A DNA stretch of 64,000 nucleotides from Costus lasius (taxonomy: Eukaryota; Streptophyta; Magnoliopsida; Zingiberales; Costaceae), in assembly GCA_027563935.2 (NCBI GenBank), contig CM050449.1, positions 70,460,556-70,524,555 on the forward strand, given 5' to 3'. The position numbers and the translations under genes were made by a program. The notes under the pieces are model-generated. The model ran no database searches. It was not told the DNA's origin and saw only the letters and a program-made list of their open reading frames with translations. Below are positions 53,391 through 64,000 of this stretch, in pieces (the first letter of the stretch is position 1; every line of letters begins with the position of its first letter).

Positions 53391-55070
53391 TGAAGGTTCC
53401 CTTAGACAAGGGGGCGAAACCCTAGATAGGCGCATGTTATATATCTAGCAGCGGAAAGGGGGTTTCTTGGGATCTTTTCAATGCATGTAATATAATCAAC
53501 TTAAATCGATTGTATATAAGAGATAGAACCATACCAATGCCATTTGTTGGATGGCGTCTAGGAAGAAGAAAGTGAAGTCGCTTTCCTCCAAACGGTTCGC
53601 ACACAAGAAGATCTATGCGCTTACTCCCTTCGGTACACCTTGTGCTAGCAAAGTTCCTTGGTGTCTTTGTTCGTGTGAGAAGGGAAGAAGAACGTCTTGC
53701 TTGCTCAGTCCTCGACTCTCCAAAGCGTGAAGAGGAACTTCCACGAGAGGAGGCGACGGGAATAGGAGTGAGGCGACAAGAGATGCGCTCTACCCAAAAC
53801 ATGGAGGCGTGGTTGCTAAAAATAGCCAACCTTACTCTTTCATGCGATCATGTGTTCATGCGCTCATGAACCAATCGCATTTTCCTCTCCCCTCTTTGAA
53901 CCAAGCGCTCATATCATGAGCCGGTTCAACTAGGTCTGGTTCATAGACCAATTAACCCAAGCAATTAGTCCAGATCACATTAAACCCTAAGGCTCTTGAT
54001 CTGACCGTTGATCTGTTGATGCTCCTGATCTCACTGATCTAGCATCCATTCTCTCGATCGAAGCTTACCGATCTCAAGCCCTAATCAATCAAACATGATT
54101 AGACCAGATCTCACTCACAATCAGAGATTAAATCCCTTTAAACTGAACCCAAATAATTCAGTCCACACGATCTGACTTAAGTAAGCCATATCATCAAATT
54201 GTGCGACCCTAAGGGTTTCCTTTAAATGTCGGTAACGATAACTTACGTTATCACGATCAGTGAGGGGTATCTAGCAACACATCACTGTCTCCCGATATAA
54301 AGGAAAGAGTCTTCCAAGACTACACCCAAACCACAGCACAAGTGTGAATCCAACTCACAAGGCATGCATATTTCCTTTGCCACTGGATGTTCTTATTGGA
54401 CAAGCGTGTCAAGCTTGTAGTTCCAATATGATGAGCATGATTAGAACAGATGAACACAGTCACCTGGGTATGGCCATACACTTTCTCAATCATCTCATCC
54501 AGGGGGCCCCTTTAGAACATCACACTCCAATTAAGGAGACGGCAATCCTATATCTATCACTAGTGCCCTAACCTGATTCAAGCTCACCATCCAAGATAGT
54601 CTATAATCATTATGTTTCAAATGATATTGAACTACCTCAAAACAATGACAATCATCATTTAGAAAACACAAGTGATCTCAAGTCAGAGGAAATGTGCCAC
54701 TTGTTACATTCAAGGATTATTCATATTGTGACAACTAATTGAATATCCTAGTAGGGTCTGTCCAGTACATCCAATGTACCCATGAGTCTACATCTTATTC
54801 CATGCTCGAAGCATCCTATAAGATTAGAGCACATATTAGTCTCAATCATATCAAGGCTGTCTCATGTTCACCAAGATATCTCGACTAAGGACTTTACAGC
54901 ATGTCAGCCCAGCTGAACAGCTTTGAGACATTATTCAGAAGTACACTTATTGCAGCAGATAATGTAACAAACTGAATAACAACCATGCCTTTATAAACAT
55001 AAGAGTTTATTACATGATACTGATACAATCCCAAGGCCTCAAACATTAGCCTTAAGGGCATACCCCAACA
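53391..55070 (-). repeat. E3 3' LTR
   Basis: 1,680 bp, minus-strand TGTTGGGGTATGCCC at 55070 to CCTTCA at 53391. ATGGCATTG-GTATG at about 53545-53531 is this copy's start-donor unit. Confidence 0.92.
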
Positions 55071-55086
55071 ATCTCCCACTTGCACT
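55071..55086 (-). other. E3 polypurine tract
   Basis: Minus strand AGTGCAAGTGGGAGAT directly before the LTR. Confidence 0.85.
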
Positions 55087-55144
55087 TAATCTAATGGTTG
55101 AGAAATCTCAAACCCATGTTATTACAGTGCTTCTCATGCTTCTG

Positions 55145-58100
55145 CTACGCCAGAGGCTTAGTAAGCGGGTCTGCCAGATTGTCATCTGTATGAACCTTGC
55201 AGACTTTGATCTCGCCACGATCAATGATCTCCCTGATCAAATGAAACCGTCTCTGTATGTGCTTGGACTTCTGGTGCGACCGTGGTTCCTTTGCTTGTGC
55301 GATTGCTCCAGTGTTATCACAAAAGATAACCAAAGGATCTGCACTCGAAGGAACAACACCAAGTTCTCTCACGAACATACGAATCCACACTGCCTCCTTG
55401 GATGCTTCCGAGGCTGCAACATACTCGGCTTCTGTTGTGGAATCAGCAACAGTTGACTGTTTGAAACTCTTCCACACCACCGCTCCTCCATTCAAGCTAA
55501 AAACATAGCCTGATTGCGATCGGAAATCATCCTGGTCAGACTGGAACGAAGCGTCAGTATATCCTTCAATACTGAGTTCTTCCTGACCACCATATATCAA
55601 GAACATATCTTTGGTCCTCCGCAGATATTTTAAAATGTTCTTGACTGCAATCCAGTGCGCCATACCTGGATTACTTTGGAACCGACTGGTCACGCTTAAC
55701 CCGTAAGCGACGTCTGGGCGAGTACACAACATCGCATACATAATGGACCCAATAGCCGAAGCATAAGGCGTATTGTCCATTTCATCTTTCTCAGTCTGTG
55801 TTTGTGGACACTGACTCTTCGAAAGATTCAGACCATGTCTGACTGGAAGATATCCTCTTTTAGAATTCTCTAAATGAAATCTTTCCAGGACTTTATCGAT
55901 GTAAGTACTCTGGCACAGCCCGAGAAGCCTCTTAGATCTATCCCTGTAGATCTTCACACCTAATACATAGGCTGCTTCTCCTAAATCTTTCATCTGGAAA
56001 CATTTCCTTAACCATGCCTTAACCGCATGCATTTCAGGAATGTCATTTCCAATGATCAAGATGTCATCGACGTAGAGGACTAGGAAAGTAATCACGCTCC
56101 CACTAAACCTCTTATATACACACGGGTCATCCTCGTTCTTGATGAAACCAAATTCACTGACTGATTCATCAAAACGAATATTCCAGCTTCTCGATGCTTG
56201 TTTAAGTCCATAAATAGACTTCTTTAATTTGCATATTTTATGACGATCTGATGGATTAGTGAAACCTTCAGGTTGTGTCATATACACATCCTCTTCCAGA
56301 TTTCCATTAAGGAAAGCTGTCTTCACATCCATTTGCCAGATCTCATAATCGTAATATGCTGCTATCGCGAAAAGAATCCAAATAGACTTAAACATGGCTA
56401 CAGGTGAGAAAGTTTCATCATAATCTATCCCGTAGATTTGTTTGAAACCTTTCGCAACTAGCCTGCCTTTATAGGTAACCACGTTACCATCCATGTCAAT
56501 CTTCTTCTTGAAGATCCATTTGCAGCCTATAGGGATTACTCCCGGAGGCGGATCAACCAAATCCCAGACTTGGTTATCTGACATGGAGTCCATCTCGGCT
56601 CGCATAGCTTCAAGCCATCTCGCTGACTCCGGTCCACTGACCGCATCCGCATAAGTGAGGGGTTCATCATTATCAATGATGTAGACTCCGTCATAGCGCT
56701 CAGGCTGTCGACGGATCCTTCCCGATCTTCGCGGTTCCCGTGATATCTGTGCCTCAGGTTGTTCAGTAACCTGATCCACCGGCTCAGGCTCATCCAACTG
56801 TGCTTGACTACTTTGTCCTTCCTCTGGATTCTCATCCAGCTTTATTTCTCTCCCACTGGCCTCTTGCAGAAGAAACTCCTTCCCAAGAAATATGGCCGTC
56901 CGAGCAACAAATACCTTGTTCTCTTTGGGATCGTAGAAATAATAACCCTTAGTTTCCTTAGGGTAACCGACAAAGATACATTTCTCAGATCTGCTCTCTA
57001 GTTTCCCAGAGGCGAGCTTTTTGACATAAGCCTCGCAGCCCCAGATCCTGATAAATGTCAAGCTCGGCTGTTTCCCATACCATAACTCATATGGCGTCTT
57101 AGAAACTGCCTTGGATGGCACTCGGTTTAGTACCTTTGCAGCTGTTTCTAGTGCAAATCCCCAAAAGGAATATGGAAGAGTAGCCTGACTCATCATAGAA
57201 CGAACTATATCAAGTAACGTTCTATTTCTCCTCTCGGACACACCATTCCATTGCGGTGTTCCTGGCGGAGTGAGCTGTGAGATAATCCCACACTCCTTCA
57301 GATAGTCAGTAAACGCATGACTCAAGTATTCTCCACCTCGATCAGAACGAAGTGCCTTGATATTTCGGCCAAGCTGATTCTGTACTTCATTCTTGAACTC
57401 TTTGAACTTGTCAAAAGATTCACTTTTGTGTCTCATAAGATAGACATACCCATACCTACTGAAATCATCAGTAAAGGTTATGAAGTACTGATAGCCACCT
57501 CTGGCATGTTTACTAAATGGCCCACACACATCACTGTGTATAAGGTCAAGCAAACCTGAAGCCCTTTGACCTTTGTTAGGAAAAGGTGACTTCGTCATTT
57601 TACCCATTAAACAAGCCTTGCATGTATCAATCTCCTCATAGGAGAATGATCCCAGCAGTCCATGATCATGCAACCGCTTAATGCGCTTCTTGTTAATATG
57701 GCCTAAACGACTATGCCATAGCAAGGTGCTGTCATCAGCGTACTTGGCTTTCTTATTATCAAAGTTTTGTATAGAACATTCCATGTCCAACATGAATAAC
57801 CCATTGTTAATTGAACCAGTAGCATAAACAATATTATCTAAAGAAAGAACACACTTTGAAATATTGCATTCAAAGGAAAATCCCTTCCTGACAAGAGCAG
57901 GAATGGAGATAATATTTTTAGTAATACTGGGAACAAAGTAACAATTGTTCAGTTCTAATACAAGCCCAGATGGCAAAGAGATGAAATAGTCTCCTACAGC
58001 AACAGCAGAAACCCGTGCCCCGTTTCCAACTCGTAGGTCCACCTCATGCTGTCCCACCTGCCTTCTTCTCTTGAGTTCCTGTACATTTGAACAAATGTGA

Positions 58101-58706
58101 ACTCCAAATGCAGTGTCCAACACCCATGAAATAGAAGAAGAGGATATCATGACTTCCGTCACATAAATACCTGAGCCAGAAGCAAAGCTTCCCCTCTTAT
58201 CTCCTTGGAGCGCTTTACAGTCCTTTTTCCAGTGACCCAGCTGGCCACAGTGGAAACATCTGTATTCCTTTGACCGCTTAACTTTTTGTTTCAGAGCCTT
58301 GCTGTAACTCTTGACATGGGCCTTGCCCTTCTTCCCCTTCTTCTTGTTCCTAGAAGGAACCATTAAGACAGAGGTCGAAGGCTTTCCCTTCAGAGTCTCC
58401 TCAGTAGTCAAGAGCATATTCAGCAGCTCTGCCGGAGTACAGTCGATTTTGTTCATATTAAAGTTAATGATGAACGCATCGAAAGAGGGCGGGAGAGACT
58501 GCAGAATAATGTCTATAGCAAGCTCCTGATTGATGGTATGCCCCAGTTTCTCTAGAGCCTCCTTGTGCCCAATCATCTTGAGCACGTGAGCTCCCACTGG
58601 GCTCCCTTCAGCCAGTTTGCTCTGAAAGAACAGCTTTGTCAGATTATAGCGTTCTGTCCTCGCCTGTGCAGCATACAGCATCTTGAGGTTCGCTATAATC
58701 TCTATA
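55145..58706 (-). pseudogene. E3 gag-pol, 5'-deleted and slightly shortened
   Basis: Open from the deletion junction (first residues LLYAAQARTERYNL, about 85 codons into gag) to a TAG at 55145-55147, where E1 and E2 have CAG; this removes the last 18 or so residues. Zinc knuckle CFHCGQLGHWKKDC (about 58260), protease LDTAFG (E1 and E2 have LDTACG), integrase WHSRLGH, CKAC and PQWNGVSERRN, RT QMDVKTAFLNG and YVDD (about 56070), RNase H YTDASFQSD and TEAEYVA. No other lesion is visible. Without the gag start, PBS and half the 5' LTR it cannot move by itself. Confidence 0.93.
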
Positions 58707-59531
58707 CGTTATCACGATCAGTGAGGGGTATCTAGCAACACATCACTGTCTCCCGATATAAAGGAAAGAGTCTTCCAAGACTACACCCAAACCACAGCAC
58801 AAGTGTGAATCCAACTTACAAGGCATGCATATTTCCTTTGCCACTGGATGTTCTTATTGGACAAGCATGTCAAGCTTGTAGTTCCAATATGATGAGCATG
58901 ATTAGAACAGATGAACACAGTCACCTGGGTATGGCCATACACTTTCTCAATCATCTCATCCAGGGGGCCCCTTTAGAACATCACACTCCAATTAAGGAGA
59001 CGGCAATCCTATATCTATCACTAGTGCCCTAACCTGATTCAAGCTCACCATCCAAGATAGTCTATAATCATTATGTTTCAAATGATATTGAACTACCTCA
59101 AAACAATGACAATCATCATTTAGAAAACACAAGTGATCTCAAGTCAGAGGAAATGTGCCACTTGTTACATTCAAGGATTATTCATATTGTGACAACCAAT
59201 TGAATATCCTAGTAGGGTCTGTCCAGTACATCCAATGTACCCATGAGTCTACATCTTATTCCATGCTCGAAGCATCCTATAAGATTAGAGCACATATTAG
59301 TCTCAATCATATCAAGGCTGTCTCATGTTCACCTAGATATCTCGACTAAGGACTTTACAGCATGTCAGCCCAGCTGAACAGCTTTGAGACATTATTCAGA
59401 AGTACACTTATTGCAGCAGATAATGTAACAAACTGAATAACAACCATGCCTTTATAAACATAAGAGTTTATTACATGATACTGATACAATCCCAAGGCCT
59501 CAAACATTAGCCTTAAGGGCATACCCCAACA
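58707..59531 (-). repeat. E3 5' LTR, first half only
   Basis: Minus-strand LTR start TGTTGGGGTATGCCC at 59531, running to ATCGTGATAACG at 58707, where it passes directly into gag. The equivalent stretch in the 3' LTR is 54246-55070. Microhomology of a base or two (TA) is all that is seen at the join. Confidence 0.9.
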
Positions 59532-59536
59532 ATCTA

Positions 59537-60761
59537 GTCATTGGAAATTAAGTGAATTACTCCCCCATGTCCCAAGAGTAGTTTAAGCTATCATGGTAGA
59601 GGAGTTACAGAATTCCATGGTTTCAGAAGATCAAAAATCAAAAGAAAAGAGAGGTTTAGAAAATACAGCACGACTATGAAGTATTTCACAGTCGTAATTT
59701 CCAAATTTAGGCGATGAATAGTGTCGGCGCTCCTTCTTTCTTTGATTTCTCCTTCGATTGATCTCCTCTGTCTGAAACTTCTGGCACGTCGTCTCCTCCT
59801 TCAGATGAAGCTTCAGTATGAATATCACGGCCGGAGATCGTCTGGATCGAGCATGGTGGCGAAACCCTAGGCGGCGGCATGGATGACGATTTCTCTCTCG
59901 ATAGACAATGAAAATTGGGGCTTTCGGTGTGTCTCTAATCCTGTCACGAAAAGCTCTCCTTTTGCTTCTTACAGCTTTGAATATAAAGCCCTAGATTGCC
60001 CGCAAGAATCTCCGCAAAGATCGGGCGTGAAGATTGACCTGGGAATCGCGTTGAAACACCGAAATACGGCAGTGTAATATCTTACGACACTGCCGTAACA
60101 TCCATCGATCGTTCTGTTCTGAAATTGCTGGAAAATACGAGACCGTAATTTTGTTTATGGTAGTGCCGTAAAATCAGCTGAACTCTCTGGTCGGATTCGT
60201 TGGGGAAATACGGCCCATGTAATTCTTTACGGCAGTGCCGTAATTTCACAGCAACTTTCTATTATGAAGATGCCTCAAAATACGGCCCGTAAACTGGGTT
60301 ACGGCAGTGTCGTAATTTCGGCAAAAGTCTCTGTTCGGAAAGTGCCCCAAAATACGGCCGTGTAAATCTTAAGACGATGCCGTATTTTCGCGAAAACCTT
60401 CTGTTTGGAAAATCACCAAAATACGGCCGTGATCTCGATAATACGGTAGCCGTGAAAAATATGGTACCGTAAAATCCCTTACGGCACTGCTGTATTTTGG
60501 GTTCCTTGCCTCGATTTGCATGAAATTTCTTGGGTGACTTCTTCTTGATGATGAGAACTCTTCCATATATTTGATTTTGCCTAAAATAGTGCCCTAAAAT
60601 AGTGCCTTTTGCCTGAAAAACATGAAAAACCAAAATAGAAGTAAACTTTGCAATATTTGATGGATTCAGCATAAAAACAAGTAAAAAGATCCTTGATTTA
60701 GCATGAAAAGGTATCTAAAATGATGCAAAATATACTACATATTTCGGTGTCATCAAACACA
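59537..60761 (-). repeat. LTR of element M, 5' part, with 71-bp repeat array
   Basis: Minus-strand start TGTGTTTGATGACACC at 60761. Contains about six units of a ~71-bp tandem repeat (starting near 60062, 60133, 60206, 60278, 60350 and 60419), each with AATACGGC and a TTACGGCAGTGCCGTAA-like inverted motif. It ends at the ATCTA duplication and continues across E3 at 53390. Confidence 0.8.
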
Positions 60762-60774
60762 TAAGGCTCAAACC

Positions 60775-60792
60775 TTGCTTGTCCTCAAGCAA
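60775..60792 (-). other. Conserved pre-LTR palindrome of element M
   Basis: TTGCTTGTCCTCAAGCAA (plus strand), 14 bp from the LTR start; equivalent of 23607-23626. Confidence 0.75.
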
Positions 60793-61934
60793 AAATCAGA
60801 ATTTGAAATCAAAATTTGATTGAAAGACTAACCTTTTCATGCTCAATAAATTTCTAAAATACAACTTGTCAATGAAAAATTCTATCAATTGATTTACAAA
60901 ATTTCAAGTAAACATATCATCATTAGAATTCAATTTTCTAGATTCACAACTCAATAAAATAAAACTTTGCAACCGTATAATAAATAGAATTTTCAACCTC
61001 ATGATTTCACCCAGTATCAATTTAAATCTATCATGGCTTTTGTTTACAGGAATTAGGTCTCCAAGATTTTTTTCCACACAATTTTTTTTTTCTTTTTTAT
61101 GCATTTTGTTATCTTTCTACATAGATGGCATGTATCCACAAAGACACATACTTTTTATTTTTTACTTCAAATCTTTCTTCGGTACCACTGTCAATTTTAC
61201 ACAGTGCCAAGTAGAGGAGTCTTATTCTTTTTCTCTCTCATTATTTTTCATGTATAGACTTCAACCCATGTCTCAGGTACCACTATCAATTTTACATAGT
61301 TCCAAGTAGGGGAGTCTCTCACTATTTTTATGGATCTTGGATTCTTCTTTCCCAACAAATAGCAAAAATAGACTAAGCCTCAACTAGGTTGATCAATTGA
61401 TCTAAATTCTCAAATCATACTAATATACTCATTTTATTCAAAAGAGAAGTTTCACCTTTAAATCTTACTCTTCAAATAATATATCTACCCAAAATTTTAT
61501 GCATCAATCTATGTCATATCTCAATAGACAAATATGTATTGAAGAAATAAATTTAACATGACAGGGCTATATCTTCAATAAAAAAAAACAATAGGATCAT
61601 ACCACAAGATGGTAGAAAGTGGATCATATGCATCCAATTCTTTTTCAAAAGATCGAGGAAAATAGAATGCAAAGTAGTATGAAAAGTGATGCTCACAAAA
61701 TTCAATTTTTCTCCACCGTTGGATTCAACTTTCTTTATAACTCCCTCTTTATTCTATTCTCCTAAAAAAAGAAAGGAAATTTTAATTCTAAAAACAACTA
61801 AAATAGAAGTGATTAAACTAAGCAAGAGTGCTTGGGTTGCCTCCCAAGAAACGCTAGTTTAAAAGGTCATTAGCTTGACCGTCGACACTCGGATTTGATC
61901 GTGGCTCATCAAGGTAAAAACTTTCCTTTTCCCC
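60793..61934 (-). other. Non-coding 3' region of element M
   Basis: AT-rich, no frame supported. Two copies of the GGTACCACTGTCAATTTTAC...AGTGCCAAGTAGAGGAGTC block at about 61180-61225 and 61277-61315, and the CTTGGGTTGCCTCCCAAG inverted repeat at 61831-61848. The Athila 3' ORF seen in the left element is absent here. Confidence 0.6.
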
Positions 61935-64000
61935 AATCTGCTCTTCCTGATAATAATGCTTCAATCATTGACCATTAACTTTGAAGTCTCCCATTTCCTC
62001 GCTCCATACGTCTACAGCTTCGTAGGGATAGGCTTTCTTTACCTGAAAAGGACCAGACCATCAAGACTTAAGCTTTCCTAGAAAAAGTCTCAAGCTAGAA
62101 TTGAATAATAGAACAAAGTCACCTGGTTGGAAGTCTTTTCTGAAAATCTGTCGATCAGGCCATCTCTTAGTCCTCTCTTTGTAGATTCTTGCATTCTCAT
62201 TTGCAGAGAGTCTGATCTCATCTAGCTCATTTAATTGCAACCTCCATTTTTCACCCGCATTTTTTAAGTCAAAATTTAGCTTCTTGATTGCCCAGAACGC
62301 CTTATGCTCGTGCTCTACGGGAAGGTGACATTATTTTCCATAAATCAATTGAAAGGGGGACATACCTATGGGTGTTTTGAAAGCAGTCCTGTAAGCCCAC
62401 AATGCATCATCAAGTTTGAATGCCCAGTCTTTTCTAGTGCGCGACACTGTTTTCTCTAGAATTCCTTTGATCTCTCTATTTGATATCTCAACCTGTCCAC
62501 TTGTTTGGGGGTGATAGGGTGTTGCAACTTTATGATTAACTCCGTACTTCCTGAGTAAGGCTGAAAACTTATGTTCTATGAAATGCGAGCCTCCATCACT
62601 GATCACTACTCGAGGTGTCCCATATCGTGGAAAGACAATCTTCTTGAACAGTTTAATAACAACTCTCAAATCATTGGTTGGTGAAGCAAGAGCTTCAACC
62701 CATTTTGAGACATAATCAACTGCTACAAGAATGTACTTGTTACCTCCAGAAGATGGGAAAGGTCCCATGAAGTCAATCCCGCAACATCAAATATCTCAAC
62801 TTCAAGAATATTGGACAGTGGCATTTCATGTCTTCTGTTAATATTCCCAGTCTTTTGACATCTATCACAGGATGATACAAAGTTTCTAGCATCTTTGAAA
62901 ATTGTGGGCCAATAAAAACCTGATTGTAGCACCTTAAAAGCAGTTTTTTCAGTACCAGCATGACCACCATAGGAGGATCCATGGCATTGAAGCAAAATAT
63001 ATGCAATTTCTTCTTCAGGTACACATCTTCTAAAAATGTCATCAGCACATCTTCTAAACACATAAGGCTCATCCCAAAAATAGTGTTTAACCTCAGCCAA
63101 AAATCATTTCTTTTTTTGGTAGCTCAAATCAGGAGGAAAAATATTGGCTACAAGATAATTCACTATGTCAGCATACCAGGGTGCTTTGAGTTGTTCAATG
63201 GTTAAGAGCTGTTCTTCAGGGAAAGAATCATTGATTTCATCATTCTTTTCAGTGTTTGCCATTATTCTTGAGAGATGATCTGCAACAAGGTTTTCTGATC
63301 CCTTTTTGTCTTTAATCTCTAAATCAAATTCTTGCAGAAGTAAAATCCATCTGAGTAATCGTGGTTTGCTATCTTTTTTCTGCATTAAGTATTTCACAGC
63401 TGCATGATCAGTGTATACTACCACTTTGGAGTTAATCAAGTAAGACCTAAATTTATCAAAAGCAAATACTATGGCCAATAATTCCTTCTCAGTGGTGGTG
63501 TAATTTCTTTGTGCCTCATCCAAAGTTTTGCTGGCGTAGTGAATAACATGAGGTTTCTTATCTTTTCTTTGTCCCAAGACTGCTCCCACTGCATAATCAC
63601 TGGCGTCACACATGAGTTCAAAGGGCAAGTCCTGATCTGGGGGCTGAATGATGGGTGCTGAAACCAAAGCTTTCTTTAACTCCTGAAAAGCAAACAGACA
63701 TTTCTCATCAAAGCAGAATTTGGCGTCTTTACAAAGTAAATCAGTTAAAGGTTTAGCAAGTTTAGAGAAGTCCTTGATGAATCTCCTGTAAAACCCTGCA
63801 TGTCCCAAAAAGCTCCTGATCTCCTTGACAATGGTGGGAGATGCTAACTTCTCAATCACTTCTATCTTGGCCTTGTCCACTTCAATCCCTCTCTCTGAAA
63901 CGAGATGGCCCAAAACTATCCCCTGTCTAACCATAAAGTGACACTTTTCCCAATTCAAGACAAGGTTAGTCTCTTCGCATCTCTGTAAAACTCTAGAAAG
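61935..64000 (-). pseudogene. Athila-like pol (RT C-terminus, RNase H, integrase), broken
   Basis: Minus strand, entering from beyond the window. RT end and connection: [32 protein letters not shown]. RNase [59 protein letters not shown]. Integrase zinc domain: HGSSYGGHAGTEKT, FYWPTIFKDA, CDRCQ. Core: SDGGSHF and [33 protein letters not shown]. The C-terminal part continues to about 61940 (CHLPVEHEHKAFWA, then WSGPFQV). Lesions: TGA at 63104-63106, a 1-nt frameshift near 62780 (after LEVEIFDV), TAA at 62328-62330 inside the GK.CHLP motif, TGA near 62062. The integrase sequence is typical of Athila. RT catalytic motifs lie outside the window. Confidence 0.92.

Larger units (their letters stand above)
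53391..59531 (-). mobile_element. Copia element E3, internally deleted
   Basis: Same family as E1 and E2, minus strand. 3' LTR 53391-55070, gag-pol to about 58706, then a partial 5' LTR 58707-59531. ATCTA flanks both ends (53386-53390, 59532-59536). The 3' half of the 5' LTR, the PBS, the leader and the start of gag are missing. The two LTRs show about 4 differences over 824 bp (about 0.5%), similar in age to E2. It lies inside the LTR of element M. Confidence 0.93.

Overview
The window is intergenic DNA from a large, repeat-rich plant nuclear genome, almost certainly a flowering plant; nothing in it identifies the species. I recognise no host protein-coding gene, tRNA or rRNA gene. Nearly every base can be assigned to nested LTR retrotransposons of three lineages: Ty1/copia resembling Angela/BARE, Ty3/gypsy resembling Tekay (chromovirus), and Ty3/gypsy resembling Athila. 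There is also one 528-bp TRIM and one non-autonomous family that I cannot name. The lineage names come from remembered protein motifs and LTR termini, not from a search. Layout, left to right. 1-615: decayed copia reverse transcriptase. 616-6012 (minus): Athila-like element with no pol, its gag joined in frame to the Athila 3' ORF. 6013-6540: TRIM. 6541-19220 (plus): copia element E1, with a mosaic 5' LTR, two solo LTRs in its leader and one frameshift in gag-pol. 19221-51225 (plus): pol-less Athila-like element P, whose 3' LTR holds a four-level nest. In that nest, element X (24010-49983, duplication ATTTT) lies inside the P LTR. Copia E2 (28572-48498, duplication CCTCT) lies inside X, and a Tekay-like element (35667-46524, duplication GATTC, minus) lies inside E2. 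LTR divergence read by eye falls in the same order: about 3% in X, about 0.5% in E2 and about 0.1% in Tekay. 51226-52632: LTR fragments in both orientations, a triplicated primer-binding site and an Athila gag start. 52633-64000 (minus): Athila-like element M, with its LTR split by copia E3 (53391-59531, duplication ATCTA) and its pol at 61935-64000. The copia elements share an unusual arrangement. Their gag-pol frame has no usable ATG and is closed by an in-frame TAG just upstream. That TAG ends a good splice acceptor, and each LTR carries ATG plus two codons followed by a GTAAG or GTATG donor. Splicing over the LTR end, PBS and leader would supply the start codon in frame in both E1 and E2. 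This is the best candidate for something not commonly described. Other notable structures are an inverted LTR terminus on X, a retropepsin-like protein in X with no catalytic motif, a TRIM sitting at a recombination breakpoint, a triplicated PBS, paired leader hairpins with compensatory changes, and a 71-bp array of ACGGC/GCCGT inverted motifs in Athila LTRs.
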